Origin: Acridotheres tristis | Lineage: Eukaryota; Chordata; Aves; Passeriformes; Sturnidae | NCBI GenBank assembly: GCA_037013685.1 | Contig: CM072886.1 | Coordinates: 2,046,001-2,110,000 of the forward strand | Direction: 5' to 3' | Length of the DNA stretch: 64,000 nucleotides | Shown: one piece after another, positions 35,139 through 47,444 of the stretch | Layout of the letters: every line of letters begins with the position of its first letter | Numbering within the stretch: the first letter of the stretch is position 1 | The notes under the pieces: generated by a model | What the model was told of the DNA's origin: nothing | Seen by the model: the letters and a program-made list of their open reading frames with translations, nothing else | The model's database searches: none | Program-made: the position numbers and the translations under genes

Positions 35139-36426
35139 AAAAATAAGCAGACGTGGCAAGACTCACAGAGGCTGGAAAGTTCCCTGGTGGGCTCTGGCAG
35201 AGTGTGAATTGTCCCATTTTGCAGTGCTGCTCTGTAAGAAAACAACCTGGGCGTGGAAAACAAAGCACCTCGAGCAGGCAGAGGGGTTTGCACTGTGAGA
35301 CACCAGCCTCGGGCTGATCAAAAAGCCTCTCACCGACAAGGGAAGGGATTTTCCTGCTGCTGGGAAAAGAGATGAACTTCCATTGAATGCCTCTGAGCAC
35401 AAAGGAGTCGCTCTGGCTTTGATTTCAGCTCAGGCTGGAATTGTGCCCTGCAGGAGAGGGACCCAGAGCTGCCACCGCTGGAATCCTGCAGCTCTTTGGA
35501 TGGGGAATGTGATCCAGCCACCATCATCTTCTCACACACCTGAGCGGATCCTGCAAACCTGTTCCTGAGGGCAGGAAGGAAAAGCACGGCTGAAACATCC
35601 AGGAAAGCCTGGATTCCATCTGTTCTGTCAGTGAGGGCTGTGGAGTGGCCTTGGGAAGCCCCAGTTGCTTCAGGGAGGTGATCTGGTGGATTACTCAGGT
35701 TCAGATTTCCCAGGAAGATAATTTTGTCCCAAAAAACCCTTGAAGTTGTGCTGTTCTCGCTGTAGCTGAGCACCCATCCTGAGCACGCAGATGTTGGTTT
35801 CTCCCTCAGCCCCAAGGGGAGGGGAAGGGCCTGACATTCCCTTCAGAGATGAGAAAGGAATGTTCCTTTGTTCTCATCCCTGGGGTGTGGGGGGCAGTGA
35901 TGTGGAACAGGAGGGTCTGGTCCCTTCCCGTGATGTGCTGGGGAGGGACAGAGAGGTGTTATCTTCATTTTGTGCATCTGGAAGTCAGGTGAGTTCCTGC
36001 CCCTGGATTCCTCATCCTGGCAATGATGAGCCAAAGGCTCTTGGTCAGACTGACCTTGGTTTCTTATTTTGGGGTGAGGTGAATTCCTCTCTGGATGGGA
36101 CCATTTCTCTCTCTTGACTAGAGAAGGAAACTGGGGGGAGAATCTCAGGCTCAAATATCTGCATTTTAGAGATGTCACACTCAGAAGGAGGTTCCCACCC
36201 TCACCCTCCCTGCTGCCATCAGAGCTGCAACTTCCCCAGGCTTTCAGGAGAGCAGTAACTGCAGAGAATTTGATCCACAGCACATTGCAGGATCCAAAAT
36301 ATTCACTGCATCTTTAATCTTTTGTATGCTAATACACGTCTAGACAAACCAGAACAGCATGTGCTGAGCTCAGCTCCCTGCTGCTCCTCTGGGATACTGG
36401 AAATTACATGAGCAGCAGTGAAGAGG
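35139..36426. other. intergenic DNA; no gene seen
   Basis: Relatively GC-rich with frames of 100-160 codons on both strands, none recognised. No repeat family seen. Confidence 0.5.
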
Positions 36427-36557
36427 ATTTTATTTTATTTTATTTTATTTTATTTTATTTTATTTTATTTTATTTTATTTTATTTTATTTTATTTTATTT
36501 TATTTTATTTTATTTTTTACTTTATTTTATTTTATTTTTTATTTCATTTTATTTTAT
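36427..36557. repeat. (TTTTA)n microsatellite
   Basis: About 17 perfect TTTTA units (36427-36514), then an imperfect part with tttac and tttca interruptions to 36557. Confidence 0.97.
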
Positions 36558-37370
36558 GGTGGAAAGTTTTCTGACTTTTCAACACCACCCTTTCAACTTG
36601 GCAAATGAAAATACACCTGGAATAGGGGAGGGACTCATCTGAGAGAGATTGCTGTCATGATTGATTATGTACAAACACATTCTATATCCACAAAAAATAA
36701 AAGTTAAGTAGCCAATACATAATGAGTGAGCAATGAGTCCTCACCCATCTTGGGCTGGAGGTAAAGGTTTATATTTTTTCTGCCCTGTCCTCCTTTCATC
36801 CTTATTTTGCCGTTGGTGGAGATAAAATGGGAAAAGGAAAAAGTAAGAGGAAACCAAACGTCCAAACTGCTGAATAAGCTGCAACATTTCCCCTCTGAGA
36901 CCTGTAATCAGAAAAGGGATTTAATGGTCCCCATCCATTCTCTGCCTGCATTTGGAAATTGTGATGATACCACCAGAGGCACATCTCACAGTGATGATAT
37001 GAATCCTAAAATGCCCTCCTGTGCTGGGAATACAGGATGGGCTTATCCATCTTCATCAAAATAAATCAAGAGCCTTTGTCAAGAAGATTTCCAGCCATAG
37101 GTCACCACGTTGCCTGCAAGCTGCAATTTAGGAAGAAAAATGTGATTAAACTTCTCTCAGTTTCTGATCTGGGGTATGTGGCAGAGTGTCTAAAGCTGTG
37201 GAGTTACACACGGCCTCAAAACACCTTGAGGGAATGTTGTGTGTTCCCAGAGGAGAGCCAATAAAGCCAATTCAGTTACTCCCCTGCTAATTGCATTACA
37301 ATTTGGTGAATTTTGCTGAGCCAACGTCATTAACAGTGATCAAAGACTCCTCAGCAGTGGTACCCAGGAG

Positions 37371-37415
37371 CTGGGAAAGCTGGGAAAACTGGGAAAGCTG
37401 GGAAAGCTGGGAAAA
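37371..37415 (+). repeat. 9-bp tandem repeat, five units
   Basis: Five consecutive ctgggaaag or ctgggaaaa units with no indel. Confidence 0.9.
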
Positions 37416-37570
37416 TCTCCTGGGCTGTTCCTCTCATTGCATCAGGATGAGATGTCAGGGCAAAAACAGAGCTGAAGGAGCCATGCCAGCTCTGATACAT
37501 TATTGGGGTGTTATGACATTGGAGCTGAAATTACACAGAGAAAACGAGGCTTCCCTGGATTAGGGCAGAT

Positions 37571-37781
37571 CTCTGGAACTGACTGGAGCTGTCTGGAGCT
37601 ACCTGGAGCTGACTGGAGTTCTCTGGATTTCTCTGGAGCTGTCTGGAGCTCTCTGGAGCTCTCTGGGGCTCTCTGGAGTTCTCTGGAGCTTGTCTGAAGC
37701 TGTCTGGAGCTCTCTGGGGCTCTCTGGAGCTGACTGGAGTTGCCTGGAGCTGTCTGGAGCTGACTGGAACTCTCTGGAGCA
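37571..37781 (+). repeat. 10-bp minisatellite, about 21 units
   Basis: Unit ctctggagct with common variants gactggagct, gtctggagct and ctctggggct. The register is exact at 10 bp except for one extra base near 37691. Because 10 is not a multiple of 3, every frame cycles through three peptide phases, which explains the repetitive Ser/Leu/Glu-rich frames on both strands. Confidence 0.96.
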
Positions 37782-37883
37782 GCCATTTGAGCATCACTAA
37801 GAGGAAAGGAACAAACTCCTGTAGGGCACTGTGGAGGCTGAGACCAAGCAGGGAAAAGCTGTGATGTTCCTGCCAGGAAGAAG

Positions 37884-37995
37884 AGTGTGTGAGTGTGAGT
37901 GTGAGTGTGAGTGTGAGTGTGAGTGTGAGTGTGAGTGTGAGTGTGAGTGTGAGTGTGAGTGTGAGTGTGAGTGTGAGTGTGTGAGTGTGAGTGTG
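37884..37995 (+). repeat. (GTGAGT)n hexanucleotide microsatellite
   Basis: About 18 units of gtgagt, perfect from 37889 to 37980 and interrupted by extra gt near each end. Each unit equals the intron side of a strong 5' splice site. The opposite strand reads through as a Thr/Leu repeat, which is not a protein. Confidence 0.96.
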
Positions 37996-39552
37996 GCTGG
38001 CAGCTCCTCCAGGAACCATGTGGCTCACACCAACCCAGCTGATTCCTGTCCAGGGACAGAGAGATGCTGAAAGCTGCTGGTCCTGGGGAGAGCTCAGGAG
38101 GATTTGGGGGCTCAAGCTGAAAAGCACAAAGAACCAGGAGGGTTTAGGGGCACAGTGGGGCGGGTGGGGAGAGAAAAGGACGCTGGTGTTCAGTCAGGGA
38201 GGGAGGAAGAAGAGGAGTCTCCCCTTGGCTGAGCACAGGACTACCTGGAAAGGGAAACCATGACAGAAGGGTCTGGAGCTACAGGGGTGTTTCCTCAAAA
38301 ATTGTTCAAAACTTTTGGGCCTCAGTGCTGGTGACTCTGGATGCAAGTCCAGAGCATCCTCTTGGCAAGAGATTCCTCCTTCCACTCCTCCTTGCAGCTG
38401 GAGAGCTCTGCTTCAGGCCTGTCTACTTTTGATAAAACTCTAAAACTTGCACCTCAGTGCTGGCTCATTCATTGGGCCAAACTTAAACAGGCAGTGCTAC
38501 TCAGCATCTTCTTGTTCCCAGCTTATCCCTGCCAGCCAGGGGGTGATTTCTTCTCCTCAGCTTGCTCAGGGTGAAAGAAAACCCAAACACCCCAACACCT
38601 CACCTAAACCTCCCATCTTTTCATTTAAAACAAGTCCTCGCTGTCCTGTCACCATCTACACATTTTTAAAGTTGCTCTCCCTCCTTTTAATGATCTCCTT
38701 TTGGATCTGGGATGGGTGCAGCACGTTTTCTTGCTGATGGGAGTCAGAGCAGCACCCTTTTGGCATGGCATTCATAGGGAGCTGTGTGGCAGCTCTAGGA
38801 GGTGTCCGTGTGTCTGTCTCCATCCTCAGGGATCCTTGCTGTGACTGAGGCTGGTGGTGTCACCAGGAGAAGCACAAAGAGCGTGAAGAGCATCCCACGG
38901 TGGAGAAAGGAGTGGTGCTGTCCTCCAGGGCATCACTCCTCCCTCCTGCCCAGCCCAGGAATGGTGCAGAGGATGATTTTTCACCCTCTTGGACCAACGT
39001 TTGCACCTGTTTTGGTCCAGACCTGCTCTCTGCAGAGCTGTGTCCCATCTCCCAGCACTGCAGCTCCTTTTGAGCAGAGCATTCATTTGTCTCTGTTTTC
39101 TCCCCGTGAGGGTTGAGGGGGATGTGCTGATAGCAGGCTGAGCAGCATCCTGAGATTCTGGGGACAGTTCCTGTGACAAATACACGAGGCTCCTTCAGAT
39201 GGAAAGTGCTGAACAAGCTGTAGAGAAGCTGTCACAGCAATGGATGAGTGCATTGCCTGATCCTCTTTCCCTCTTCTTGTGGAGTGCCAGGATTCTCGGG
39301 CTTCCAATCACAAGGTTTGGGCTTTTTTCCATATCAGCCACCCCTTTTTGTCTAGATTAGCAACCCCGGAGCCCCTTTGAATTTCCCCACACTTCCAGTA
39401 GTCATTAAAAAAATCAAGATCTCAGTGCCAGTTTTGGGATTTTGGGGGTAGCTGAAGAACGAAAGTAGATGAAAAGATGAAAACTCAATGTGTTAAGTGG
39501 CACCAGAGAGCCAACCTGGTGTCTTGTCCTTCTCAGAAGTTTGCTGTGGGTT

Positions 39553-39783
39553 AATTTAAATGGGATTTTGGGAAAGAATCTTTCCCTGTGAGGGTGGCAG
39601 CCCTGGCACAGGGTGCCCAGAGAAGCTGTGGCTGCTCTTGGATTTTTGGAAGTGCCCAAGGCCAGGTTGGACAGGGCTTGGAGCAGCCTGGGACAGTGGA
39701 AGGTGTCCCTGCCATGGCAGGGGGGTAGAACCAGGTTTTTAAGGTTCCTTCCCACCCAGACTCTTTGAAGGCTCTGTGATTTC
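39553..39783 (+). mobile_element. CR1 LINE fragment, 3' end
   Basis: Starts in the aatttaaatgggattttggg remnant, then ccctgtgagggtggcagc, gagaagctgtggctgctctt and gtgtccctgccatggcag, ending ggctctgtgatttcc. Confidence 0.94.
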
Positions 39784-40839
39784 CCTCAATGGATCTGAGT
39801 GCAGACTGCACTAAAATGTACTTGAAAACATTTTAAATTTGCAGCCCAAGTTCAGCCGTTGCTGTAGAAAACACTATTGAAGCTGCAGATGCAAAAAGTG
39901 GATTTTTCAGGCTTCTGGATCTTTCAAGCAATCCCTGAGAGAAAAAGAGTCAAACAAACAGGAAAGAAATGAATGTTTGCTTAAAATGCAAAACATATCC
40001 TAATTAGTAAATAAAGTCTAATTCAAATAAGGCTTAAATATTCCTGCCTGACACTGTTATGCCACTTGTGATATTTCTGTGTGTAGTAGGAGAGATGAAA
40101 AAAAACCTAAAACCACAAAATAGATGAAAATCAATGCAAAAGGAAATAAAGATTAAAAATGAAGATTCAGATTCCAGTCTTTCTTTGAAGATCCTTTGGA
40201 ATGAGCAGAAAATAAATCTCCCCAGACGTAATCAAATGCAGTTTCCCAAGAGCAGGGTGTTTTTTTACAGCTAGGAGCTTAAGCACGGACACAGCCACAG
40301 CAACAGCCCCTCTTTTATTATCACAAATGAAACATGACATTAATCCATTGGAGACAATTGTAGGAACACCACACAACCTTCACCTCTGGGCAGCAGATCC
40401 CCAGAGCTCTTTACAGCACTGACTTATCTCAGTTTGTACAAGCAAGGCTGTTAATCATTTATTTAATTCTGTTTTCTGACCCGTGACCAAGGAAAGTCTG
40501 TGGCTCAGTTTTCCCTCCTGAACCTTTTACCCCTTGCTGACCCTTTTCTGCTGACTTTATTGAAGTCAAGTGGAGGTGTCTCTTTTCTCTTATTTATGCT
40601 CCAGTGTGTTGCTCTCTGAAGCTCTGGTGCATTAATAAATGTGCTGCCAATCTTAATATACCCCATGCTGCTCGTGGGGCAGAGCATGGCCTTGGTGAGA
40701 GGTGAGAGCTTCTCCTTTACAGGCAACATAAAGTCAATTTATACCTCTCCAGGTAAATTTTCACCTCTCATTGCTGGGAAAATCAGAATCCTTATGGTTA
40801 TTGCAAAGAGGCCATGCTGGAAGGAGTGGTCAGGGACAG

Positions 40840-41082
40840 AGACTGGGTGTGAACTGAAAGAGGAGAAATTTAGGTTAAATATTAGGAAGAAATTCTTCCC
40901 TGTGAGGGTGGTGAAGCTTTAGCAGAGGTTTCCCAAAGAATTTATGGCTGTTCCATCCCTGGAAGTGTCCGAGGTCAGGTTGGATGGGGCTTGGAGCAAC
41001 CTGGGATAGTGGAAGGTGTCCTGTACATTAAACTGAATTAAGTTCTCTTCCAACCCAAAGCATCTGTTCTGTAATTTCATGA
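40840..41082 (+). mobile_element. CR1 LINE fragment, 3' end
   Basis: From the gaactgaaagaggagaaattt block through attaggaagaaattcttccc and cctggaagtgtccgaggtca to ttctgtaatttcatga. The gcccatggcagg stretch is replaced by a short AT-rich piece (41023-41042). Confidence 0.92.
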
Positions 41083-41726
41083 CCTCCGAGGGCTCTGCAG
41101 TGTTTTTATCCAGGGATTCTCAGGCGTGTGGGAGACCCTCCTGAAGGTTTCTCCCACACCTGCACTTCCCAATTGTACAACAAACTGCTCTGGCACCACT
41201 CTGACAGCGTGGCATTCGTTCTGTGCCACCAGGTGAGCCTGCAGAGCCCCAGGGGACACCCCAGGCTGTGCAGGACAGGGAGCAGGAGCACATCCACCCC
41301 CGGCTTTGTGTGGTGCCTTTCGGGCCATGTCTCCTCCCCAGGGCATCCCTGCTGTCTCAGGTGATGCTTTGGGAAGGGAAGCACTCAACAAACCACAGGG
41401 GCTCCTAAATTAACTCCTCCCACATCATTTCCAGGGGTTTTCTCCTCCTGTTTCACGTTGGACTCCACATCTTAACAGTTTTATTATTTATGAGTCGCTC
41501 TCAGCTGAAGGGAAGCAGATCATGTTTTATTGATGTCCTTTCAGATGGAGCACAGGCTGGATGGCTCTTGGAGCATTTCCAGTCCCTCCACTTTGTCAGG
41601 GATTGCAAGACTTGTGCCAGCCCTCCCCACTGCAGAAAATCCTGCAGGTTTCCAGAGTTCTAGCTGGAAGTTACTACCAAGACAAAAAAAAAACAACACA
41701 AAAACCAAAAGCATTTTTCCTTTTTC

Positions 41727-41800
41727 TTTTTTTTTTTTTTTTAATAGAAGCTGATAAATACACACAGACAAAAAAGGAAGATAAAAAAAAAAGACAAAAA
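41727..41800. repeat. T-rich then A-rich low-complexity tracts
   Basis: A T run near 41727-41744 is followed by A-rich sequence to about 41800. Confidence 0.7.
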
Positions 41801-43155
41801 TAAGTGAACTCAATTTGTCACAGATCCTTTTTACTCCCTACTTTTTCTGTGTGCTGTTACACCACCGTGATCTTTGACTTTGCATGTCTAATGGCTTACT
41901 CCTCCCCCTTTAATCAAGGGAACAATTGGCAAATCAGAGGAAAACAGCACTGGACGATGCTCTGGAGCATCTTGGGCTTTGAGAACATTTTGTAAAAGCA
42001 GTTGTAAACTCAAGGACTTGCCTTGTACCTTGTCTTTATAAAAGTGATGCTGATGCTGTGGCTGTGTTAAGCAATAAACGGTGAAATATGTAAGAAAGCA
42101 GCTCCAAAATGCTCCAAATGCTCCAGTTTCTTTGAGGCTGCTGCATGTCTGATACACAGAATTACAGGCATATGTTTTGTGCTTATTAACATGCAGGAAG
42201 CAGCAGCTTCTGCTCTTTTCCTTGGGATCATGTTCTCCAAGCCCAGCAAACTGCACAGGGCTGCAGTGGGAAGCTCCAGGCTCCTGGATTTCATGGGAAG
42301 GAGCAGCAGGATCTGGTGGCACTCAGGGAATTCCTGTGCTGCAGGTGCTGTCCTTGGGGACAGGCACTTCCTGCAAACCACAGTGCTGAGAGGGGAATAA
42401 ATCCATCTCCTTTTCCTGGGAAGTTTGCAGCATTAGGAGCTGCCTTCCTGATTTTTTTGTTTTTTTTGTTTTTTTTTTAATGCAGATGATGTGCCTGTGG
42501 CTGCCCTAGTTTATGGCAGCTTGAGGAAAATCTGGACAAGAGAGGAGAGATGGTTTTGCTGTGCCTCATCCCAGCCCTGCTTTTGATGGAGTCGAGGGTG
42601 GGATTGCTCAGCATCAGCTCAGCTCTAGGGAGGGTCCCCAAAGTCTTTGCAGGATAAGAGAATAAGAGGTGAGGGTGGCAGATTTTTGCCCAAGGTTACT
42701 CCCTGGGGAAGGTGCCAAAATTCCTGGCAGGTCCCACCAGCCTGGAGCAGCTGGAGGTCAGTGTTAGAGGCAGTGGAGAGGTGGTGGGAGCTGCAATGGG
42801 TACAGCCAGACATCCAACTTTCATCCTGAGGCTCTGCCTGACCCAAAAATATCAGCTCCGTGGGGCAAAGCAGATAAAAAGGTCTCCATGCAGAGCCTGG
42901 CCTCATGCTGGGCACAGCTCCAGCAGAAGGAAGCTGTTCAGGGAGTTGGGAATTCCTCTCAGGAGGGCTGGTGTATCCAATCCAAGCTTCCCCTCTTTTC
43001 TCCTGCAAGGACAAAGCTTTCTGCTCGCTGCTGCTTGCAGCTCTGTGAGTCTCATGTTTGAATGAGAACGGACCCTGACCCTCAGGGAGGTCCCTGGGGG
43101 CCACAGGAGCCAGCAGGGCTGGGAAGGGCACAGAGGGCCTTCAGAAAGTGGGACT

Positions 43156-43400
43156 GAATCACAAAATCATGGAATCATTTGGGATGGAGAGGATCTTAAA
43201 GCCCATCCAATCCCACTCCTTGCCATGGGCAGGGACACCTTCCAAGTGCTCCAAGTGTCCAACCTGGCCTTGGGAAATTCCAGGGATCCAGGGGCAGCCA
43301 CAGCTTCCCTGGGCACCCTGTGCCAGGACATCACCACCCTCACAGGGAACAATTCCTCCCTAACATCCCGTCTAAATCGACTTCCTCCAGTTCAAATTTG
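43156..43400 (-). mobile_element. CR1 LINE fragment, reverse
   Basis: Opens atcacaaaatcatggaatca, then gccatgggcagggacacctt, ggcagccacagcttccctgg and ccctcacagggaacaattcc. Lacks the gctgctccaagccctgtc segment, a small deletion at about 43248-43258. Confidence 0.93.
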
Positions 43401-44231
43401 TTATGGTTAAAACTGTGAATGGTGCTTAGGGCTCCTCTCTCTCCACCTGTGCTTCATCCCAAAAACACCTCTTGGAAGGCACATCCTGTTGGAGCTGTGC
43501 TGTGGGGATCTTCTGATCTCAGATCAGGAGGAATGTGAGGAATCAGGAGGGTTTCATGCTCACTGCTGAGAAACCAGCTCTGTCTGAGCTGCCTCTTGCT
43601 CTGGGATTAGAAAAATAACCAACCTGACCAACTCCCTGACTATTTCTGTGGTTCTTTAAGCTCCATGTGCCTCCAGGAGGTCCCTTCTTAGCAGGACTTT
43701 GCAGCTGTAACCCGAGGCTCCTCTAGCACTCTCCAGCTGAGGGAAGGTTGATCTCCTGGAGGGGAGCCTGTCTTTGTGCTGAGCTGTGCAGAAAATCCCC
43801 CTGAATCCCCTGCTTTGTTAAAGGCTGGAGTTTGTATGAAGTGAGCCCAGCTCTGGGATTTTCCCAAACACACCCAGCACTCGCTCTGACTTTTAATCAG
43901 TGAAAAGAAACCATCTCAGGAGGGTATTTATTATTTTTTATCTTGGGTTAGGGCTCAGATGTCTTTGGTGGGCATCTTCAAAAGCTGCCCTGGCCCCAGC
44001 TGCTGTGCAGATAACAGCGAGCTGCTCTTTGAAGCTGGGATCTGTGTGCCTGGTGTGTCAGGCCTCTGTAGCACTGAGCATCCTTGCTTTGGGCTCAAGG
44101 ACCCCTCTGCCTCTGTTAAATTTCATGCCTGACATGAAGCTGTATCCCTGTGACTGGAAACAAGAGACACTGACCAGCTTGGACAAGGAAATTTCACAAA
44201 AATGAAGAGGAAACTGGGGCTCGTTATTTTG

Positions 44232-44380
44232 TGTCCTGATTTTAGCTTGGGCAGAGTTAATTTTCTCCCTAGCAGCTGGTACAGTGCTTTATTTGGGATT
44301 TAGCACGAGGATAATGGCACCACACTGATTTTCTGGTTGTTGCTAAACTGTGCTTCATCATAAGTCAAGGAATTTTCAGA
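44232..44380 (+). mobile_element. ERVL-type LTR fragment, 5' part
   Basis: Starts tgtcctgattttagcttggg and continues cagagttaattttctcccta, gcagctggtacagtgct, then tggttgttgctaaactgtg and agtcaaggaattttcag. This is the start of a widespread avian LTR, recognised from memory and attributed to ERVL-like elements. The rest is missing. It is unrelated to the seven-copy LTR family. Confidence 0.68.
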
Positions 44381-45250
44381 GGAGCCATTAGAATGTATTT
44401 GTTATAAATATTCATTCTGTTAGTTGAGAAATTGCTGGTCCCAAGGTTTGTTTTTCTGCTCTCAGAGGTGGTGTGCTGGATCTTGGAGCTGTGCTGTGTA
44501 ACACCTGCAGGGTGTGTTCCCTCTTGTGCTGCTTGTCACCTGTGGGAGCTGGGATCAGGTTATCCCACTGTGGACTTTGTAACACTGTCAGGATGGAATT
44601 GCTGGAAATAATCTGGTGTTTGTACTCATTATTCCCATCCAGACCTTGTGAGCCATCTATTGGTAATTACTAATTGTTATATTAGCAATATATTATCATT
44701 TATCTTTTCCCTTCAGAGGCTCAATCCATGGGGATAACACCTCCCTTTGCCCTCCCCTTCTCCTCCAGGCTAACTATGAATTTTGAATATCCTTGGGATG
44801 TTCAAACCATCACGTTCCCATTGCTGTAACTTCTGGCTGTGATCCAGGTCTTCATCTTGAGCAACCATTTCAGAATTCCATGCAGAGATCTGGCCCAGGG
44901 CTGGATAATTCCAAGTGGCAGGAGGTGTGGGATGGGCCCAGGGCAGTGGGCACCTCTGGTGTTTTGGAATTTCACCTCTGAACGAGTGCAGAATCTGCCC
45001 AAAATTATTATCCTGGAAAAATAGAAGGGGGAACACAATTAATGTCTTTTTACCTGAGGTGTTTTGGTGCCTCCTTGGAGTGGGATAAATGGCCAAAGCT
45101 TCCTGTTTGAATAATTTTAAGGATCTGCAGAGCTCTTACCAGGAACCTGCTTCTCCCCACCTCCTTTCAAATGGTGCCTGGTTTTCTGGAACTTTTTTAC
45201 ACTGTTCTTTCTCCACAGATGGAGCTGGATTAAGAAACAAACATTTCCTG

Positions 45251-45850
45251 TGTAACAGTGGTGGTGTTTTTTGTACCACTTAATTAGTGGTTTGTTTGGA
45301 GTTTCTTTTGTTTTTACTCAGAGCCAGGATTAAAAAATACACGAAGGAAACTGATTTTCTCGTGTTTGGGCTTGGTTGTTTATTAAATCTTATCTAGAGT
45401 ACAGAAAGTTCAGCAACATTTCTAGCCACCAGCTAGAAGGGAACAAATGGAGCTGAATGTAGTTAGTTACAAAGTCTCTTAAAGCTAAACAGTCCAATAA
45501 AGAATTAACACCTATATTATTTATACTTTTGACCCAATAATCAAACTCCTGTGACCTGCAGTGCAGCACTGACTGTCCAACCAGAAACTACTGCCTGAAA
45601 CCATGAAGAAGAAGGAAGAAGACAGAAAATCCTCCATCTTGTCCCATATCTATTACTATTTTATAAAAACCTCAAATCCAAAACCCTTCACCATGTGAAA
45701 TCACACACTTCTATTTTAACTGCACACCCATGATTTTAACTCCATCACTCAATTTTGGAAGCTTCTCCAAGGCCTCAGGTCAAAAGCAGTGTTCTCCAGG
45801 GGCCAGAAAGCACAGAAAGCTCAAAAAATCCAGGTTTCTGGGATCCAGCA
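45251..45850 (-). mobile_element. solo LTR, reverse, with target duplication
   Basis: A 600-bp reverse copy running from tgtaacagtggtggtg to ctgggatccagca. It is flanked by tcctg at 45246-45250 and 45851-45855, a 5-bp target duplication. The reverse polyadenylation hexamer is at 45379-45384. It belongs to the better-conserved subgroup with the copies at 9030, 47445 and 48393. Confidence 0.9.
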
Positions 45851-45855
45851 TCCTG

Positions 45856-47444
45856 GGTGCCATTTATTCATTCCTGATGGTGCAGGCCATCCCCTTGTCC
45901 TCCCAGAACTCATCCAGCCCATCCTGTAGTAGTTCTGTGGTACCAATGCCACCCCTGTAGTTGTGAGGTGGCACCATGTAGGATTTTGGATCCTTTGTAT
46001 CTGGAAAGAAGGAAAAGTGTGAAGAGCCCCATGGCCAAGTATGACAGAAAGGTCCATCATCCCAATCTGGAAATTCTTCAGTTCTGAAACTCCAGGCATG
46101 AACCCCTGCAGGCATCAGCCAGCACAGCTCCAGAGGTTGCTCTGTGGGGTTCTTAATGATGCCACCACATTTTCACTGAAGGAGATGCTCCAGTTTCAGC
46201 TTTGGAGGAGAAGAAGGGTGAAGAGCAGATGCATGTGGCACGGGAAAATCACAGAATCATGGAATTGCAGGATGGTTTGGGTTGGAAGGGACCTTTAAGA
46301 TCATCTTGTTCCAAATTCATGCAGGGACACTTTCCACTATCCCAGGCTGCTCCAAGCCCTCTCCAGCCTGGCCTTGAACACTTCCAGGGATCCTGGCACC
46401 CTGTGCCAGGGCCTCAGGCAGGAATTTCTTCCTAATATTGAATCCAAACCTGCCTTCCTTCAGCTTAAATTCATTTCCCTTGTCCTGTCACTCCACGCCC
46501 TTGTGAAATGTACTTCTCCAACAGTGCTACCTTGATGAAGTTTAATAACTTATTTGTTATCCTTCAGCCTTGGAAAAAGGGCAAAATTATTTTTCTAGCA
46601 GCCAGATACTGGAAGATTTCGTGCAAATCCTCATAAATCTTTAATGCTGGTAAAGAGCTCTACCCAAGCACTCTTAAAGCTGCGAGGAGCTGAGTTGGGT
46701 TCTCCTTTTCTGTGAGATTCCCTGCTCTTGCTGTGCCAGAGCTGCAGGCAAACCAGGATGCATTGGATATTCTGAGCATCTGTGAGTGTGACCCAATTCC
46801 TGCACAGGATCTGTCAGTGGAGAGCAGCACAGAGCACAGACGTGCCTGCTGCTGGAGCTAATTAGTATTTCCTTTGTAACTTCCTAAGGAGATGGGGAGA
46901 GGGGGATATGCTGAGGAATATATTGAAAAAAAAAAAAAGTATTTCAGGAGCTTGCAGTTTTTATTTCAAGCCTGGCCAGGGTCCTTTCTGCCTGCACTTT
47001 GGGGCTGAAGTTGTAAAACTCAAAACATATCTACCTCTATAACTAACTACACACGTGTGTGTGCATATAAAAAGACAGAAATATATCTGGAAAATCTGTC
47101 AAGCTCAGAGTGCCAGCATATAATTAACAAAACAGTCAATCTGGGGCATAATAGACTGAGCTGCTCTTGCTATCAGTGAAGAGAGATATTTAACCTTTTC
47201 TGGGCCAGAAAAGTAACAGTGATGGAAATATTCACTGTCAAGCTGATTTGTACTAAGGAGGAAATGAGTTTTAGCCCCTGGCTTGAGAAATCAGTTCTGG
47301 GAAAGGCCAAGAGCTGTGAATTCCCACAATGTTGATGTCAGTGCTGTGCACAACTGGTTTCTCCTGCTGGAGCTGAACTGACAGGGCCAGGGGTGCACCA
47401 TGAATTTGTGGATCTGCTGTGTGGGCAGCTGGGGAAAGAGGAGG
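45856..47444. other. intergenic DNA between LTRs; one CR1; no gene seen
   Basis: Contains the reverse CR1 at 46246-46510 and an A run near 46927-46940. No exon recognised. Confidence 0.55.
46246..46510 (-). mobile_element. CR1 LINE fragment, reverse, about 265 bp
   Basis: Opens aatcacagaatcatggaatt, then ggtttgggttggaagggacc, acttccagggatcctggcac and a stretch through ccttgtcctgtcactccacg. Keeps two tail repeats. Confidence 0.95.

Larger units (their letters stand above)
37996..45245. other. intergenic DNA with few repeats; no gene seen
   Basis: Apart from three CR1 copies, an ERVL-type LTR fragment and T-rich tracts listed separately, no feature is recognised. Open frames at 38802-39216 and 42625-43131 have no known similarity. 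Confidence 0.55.

Noticed and set aside
34709..35293. 194-codon minus frame and overlapping plus frames
   Set aside because: They lie on the long CR1 copy, whose GC-rich sequence is open in several frames. CR1's own reading frame is broken.
37571..37995. Possible CRISPR-like array
   Set aside because: The repeats are contiguous short units without spacers, in a vertebrate genome. They are mini- and microsatellites.
37531..38127. 198-codon minus frame with Thr/Leu and Ser/Glu repeats
   Set aside because: The protein-like repeat is a direct translation of the GTGAGT microsatellite and the 10-bp minisatellite.
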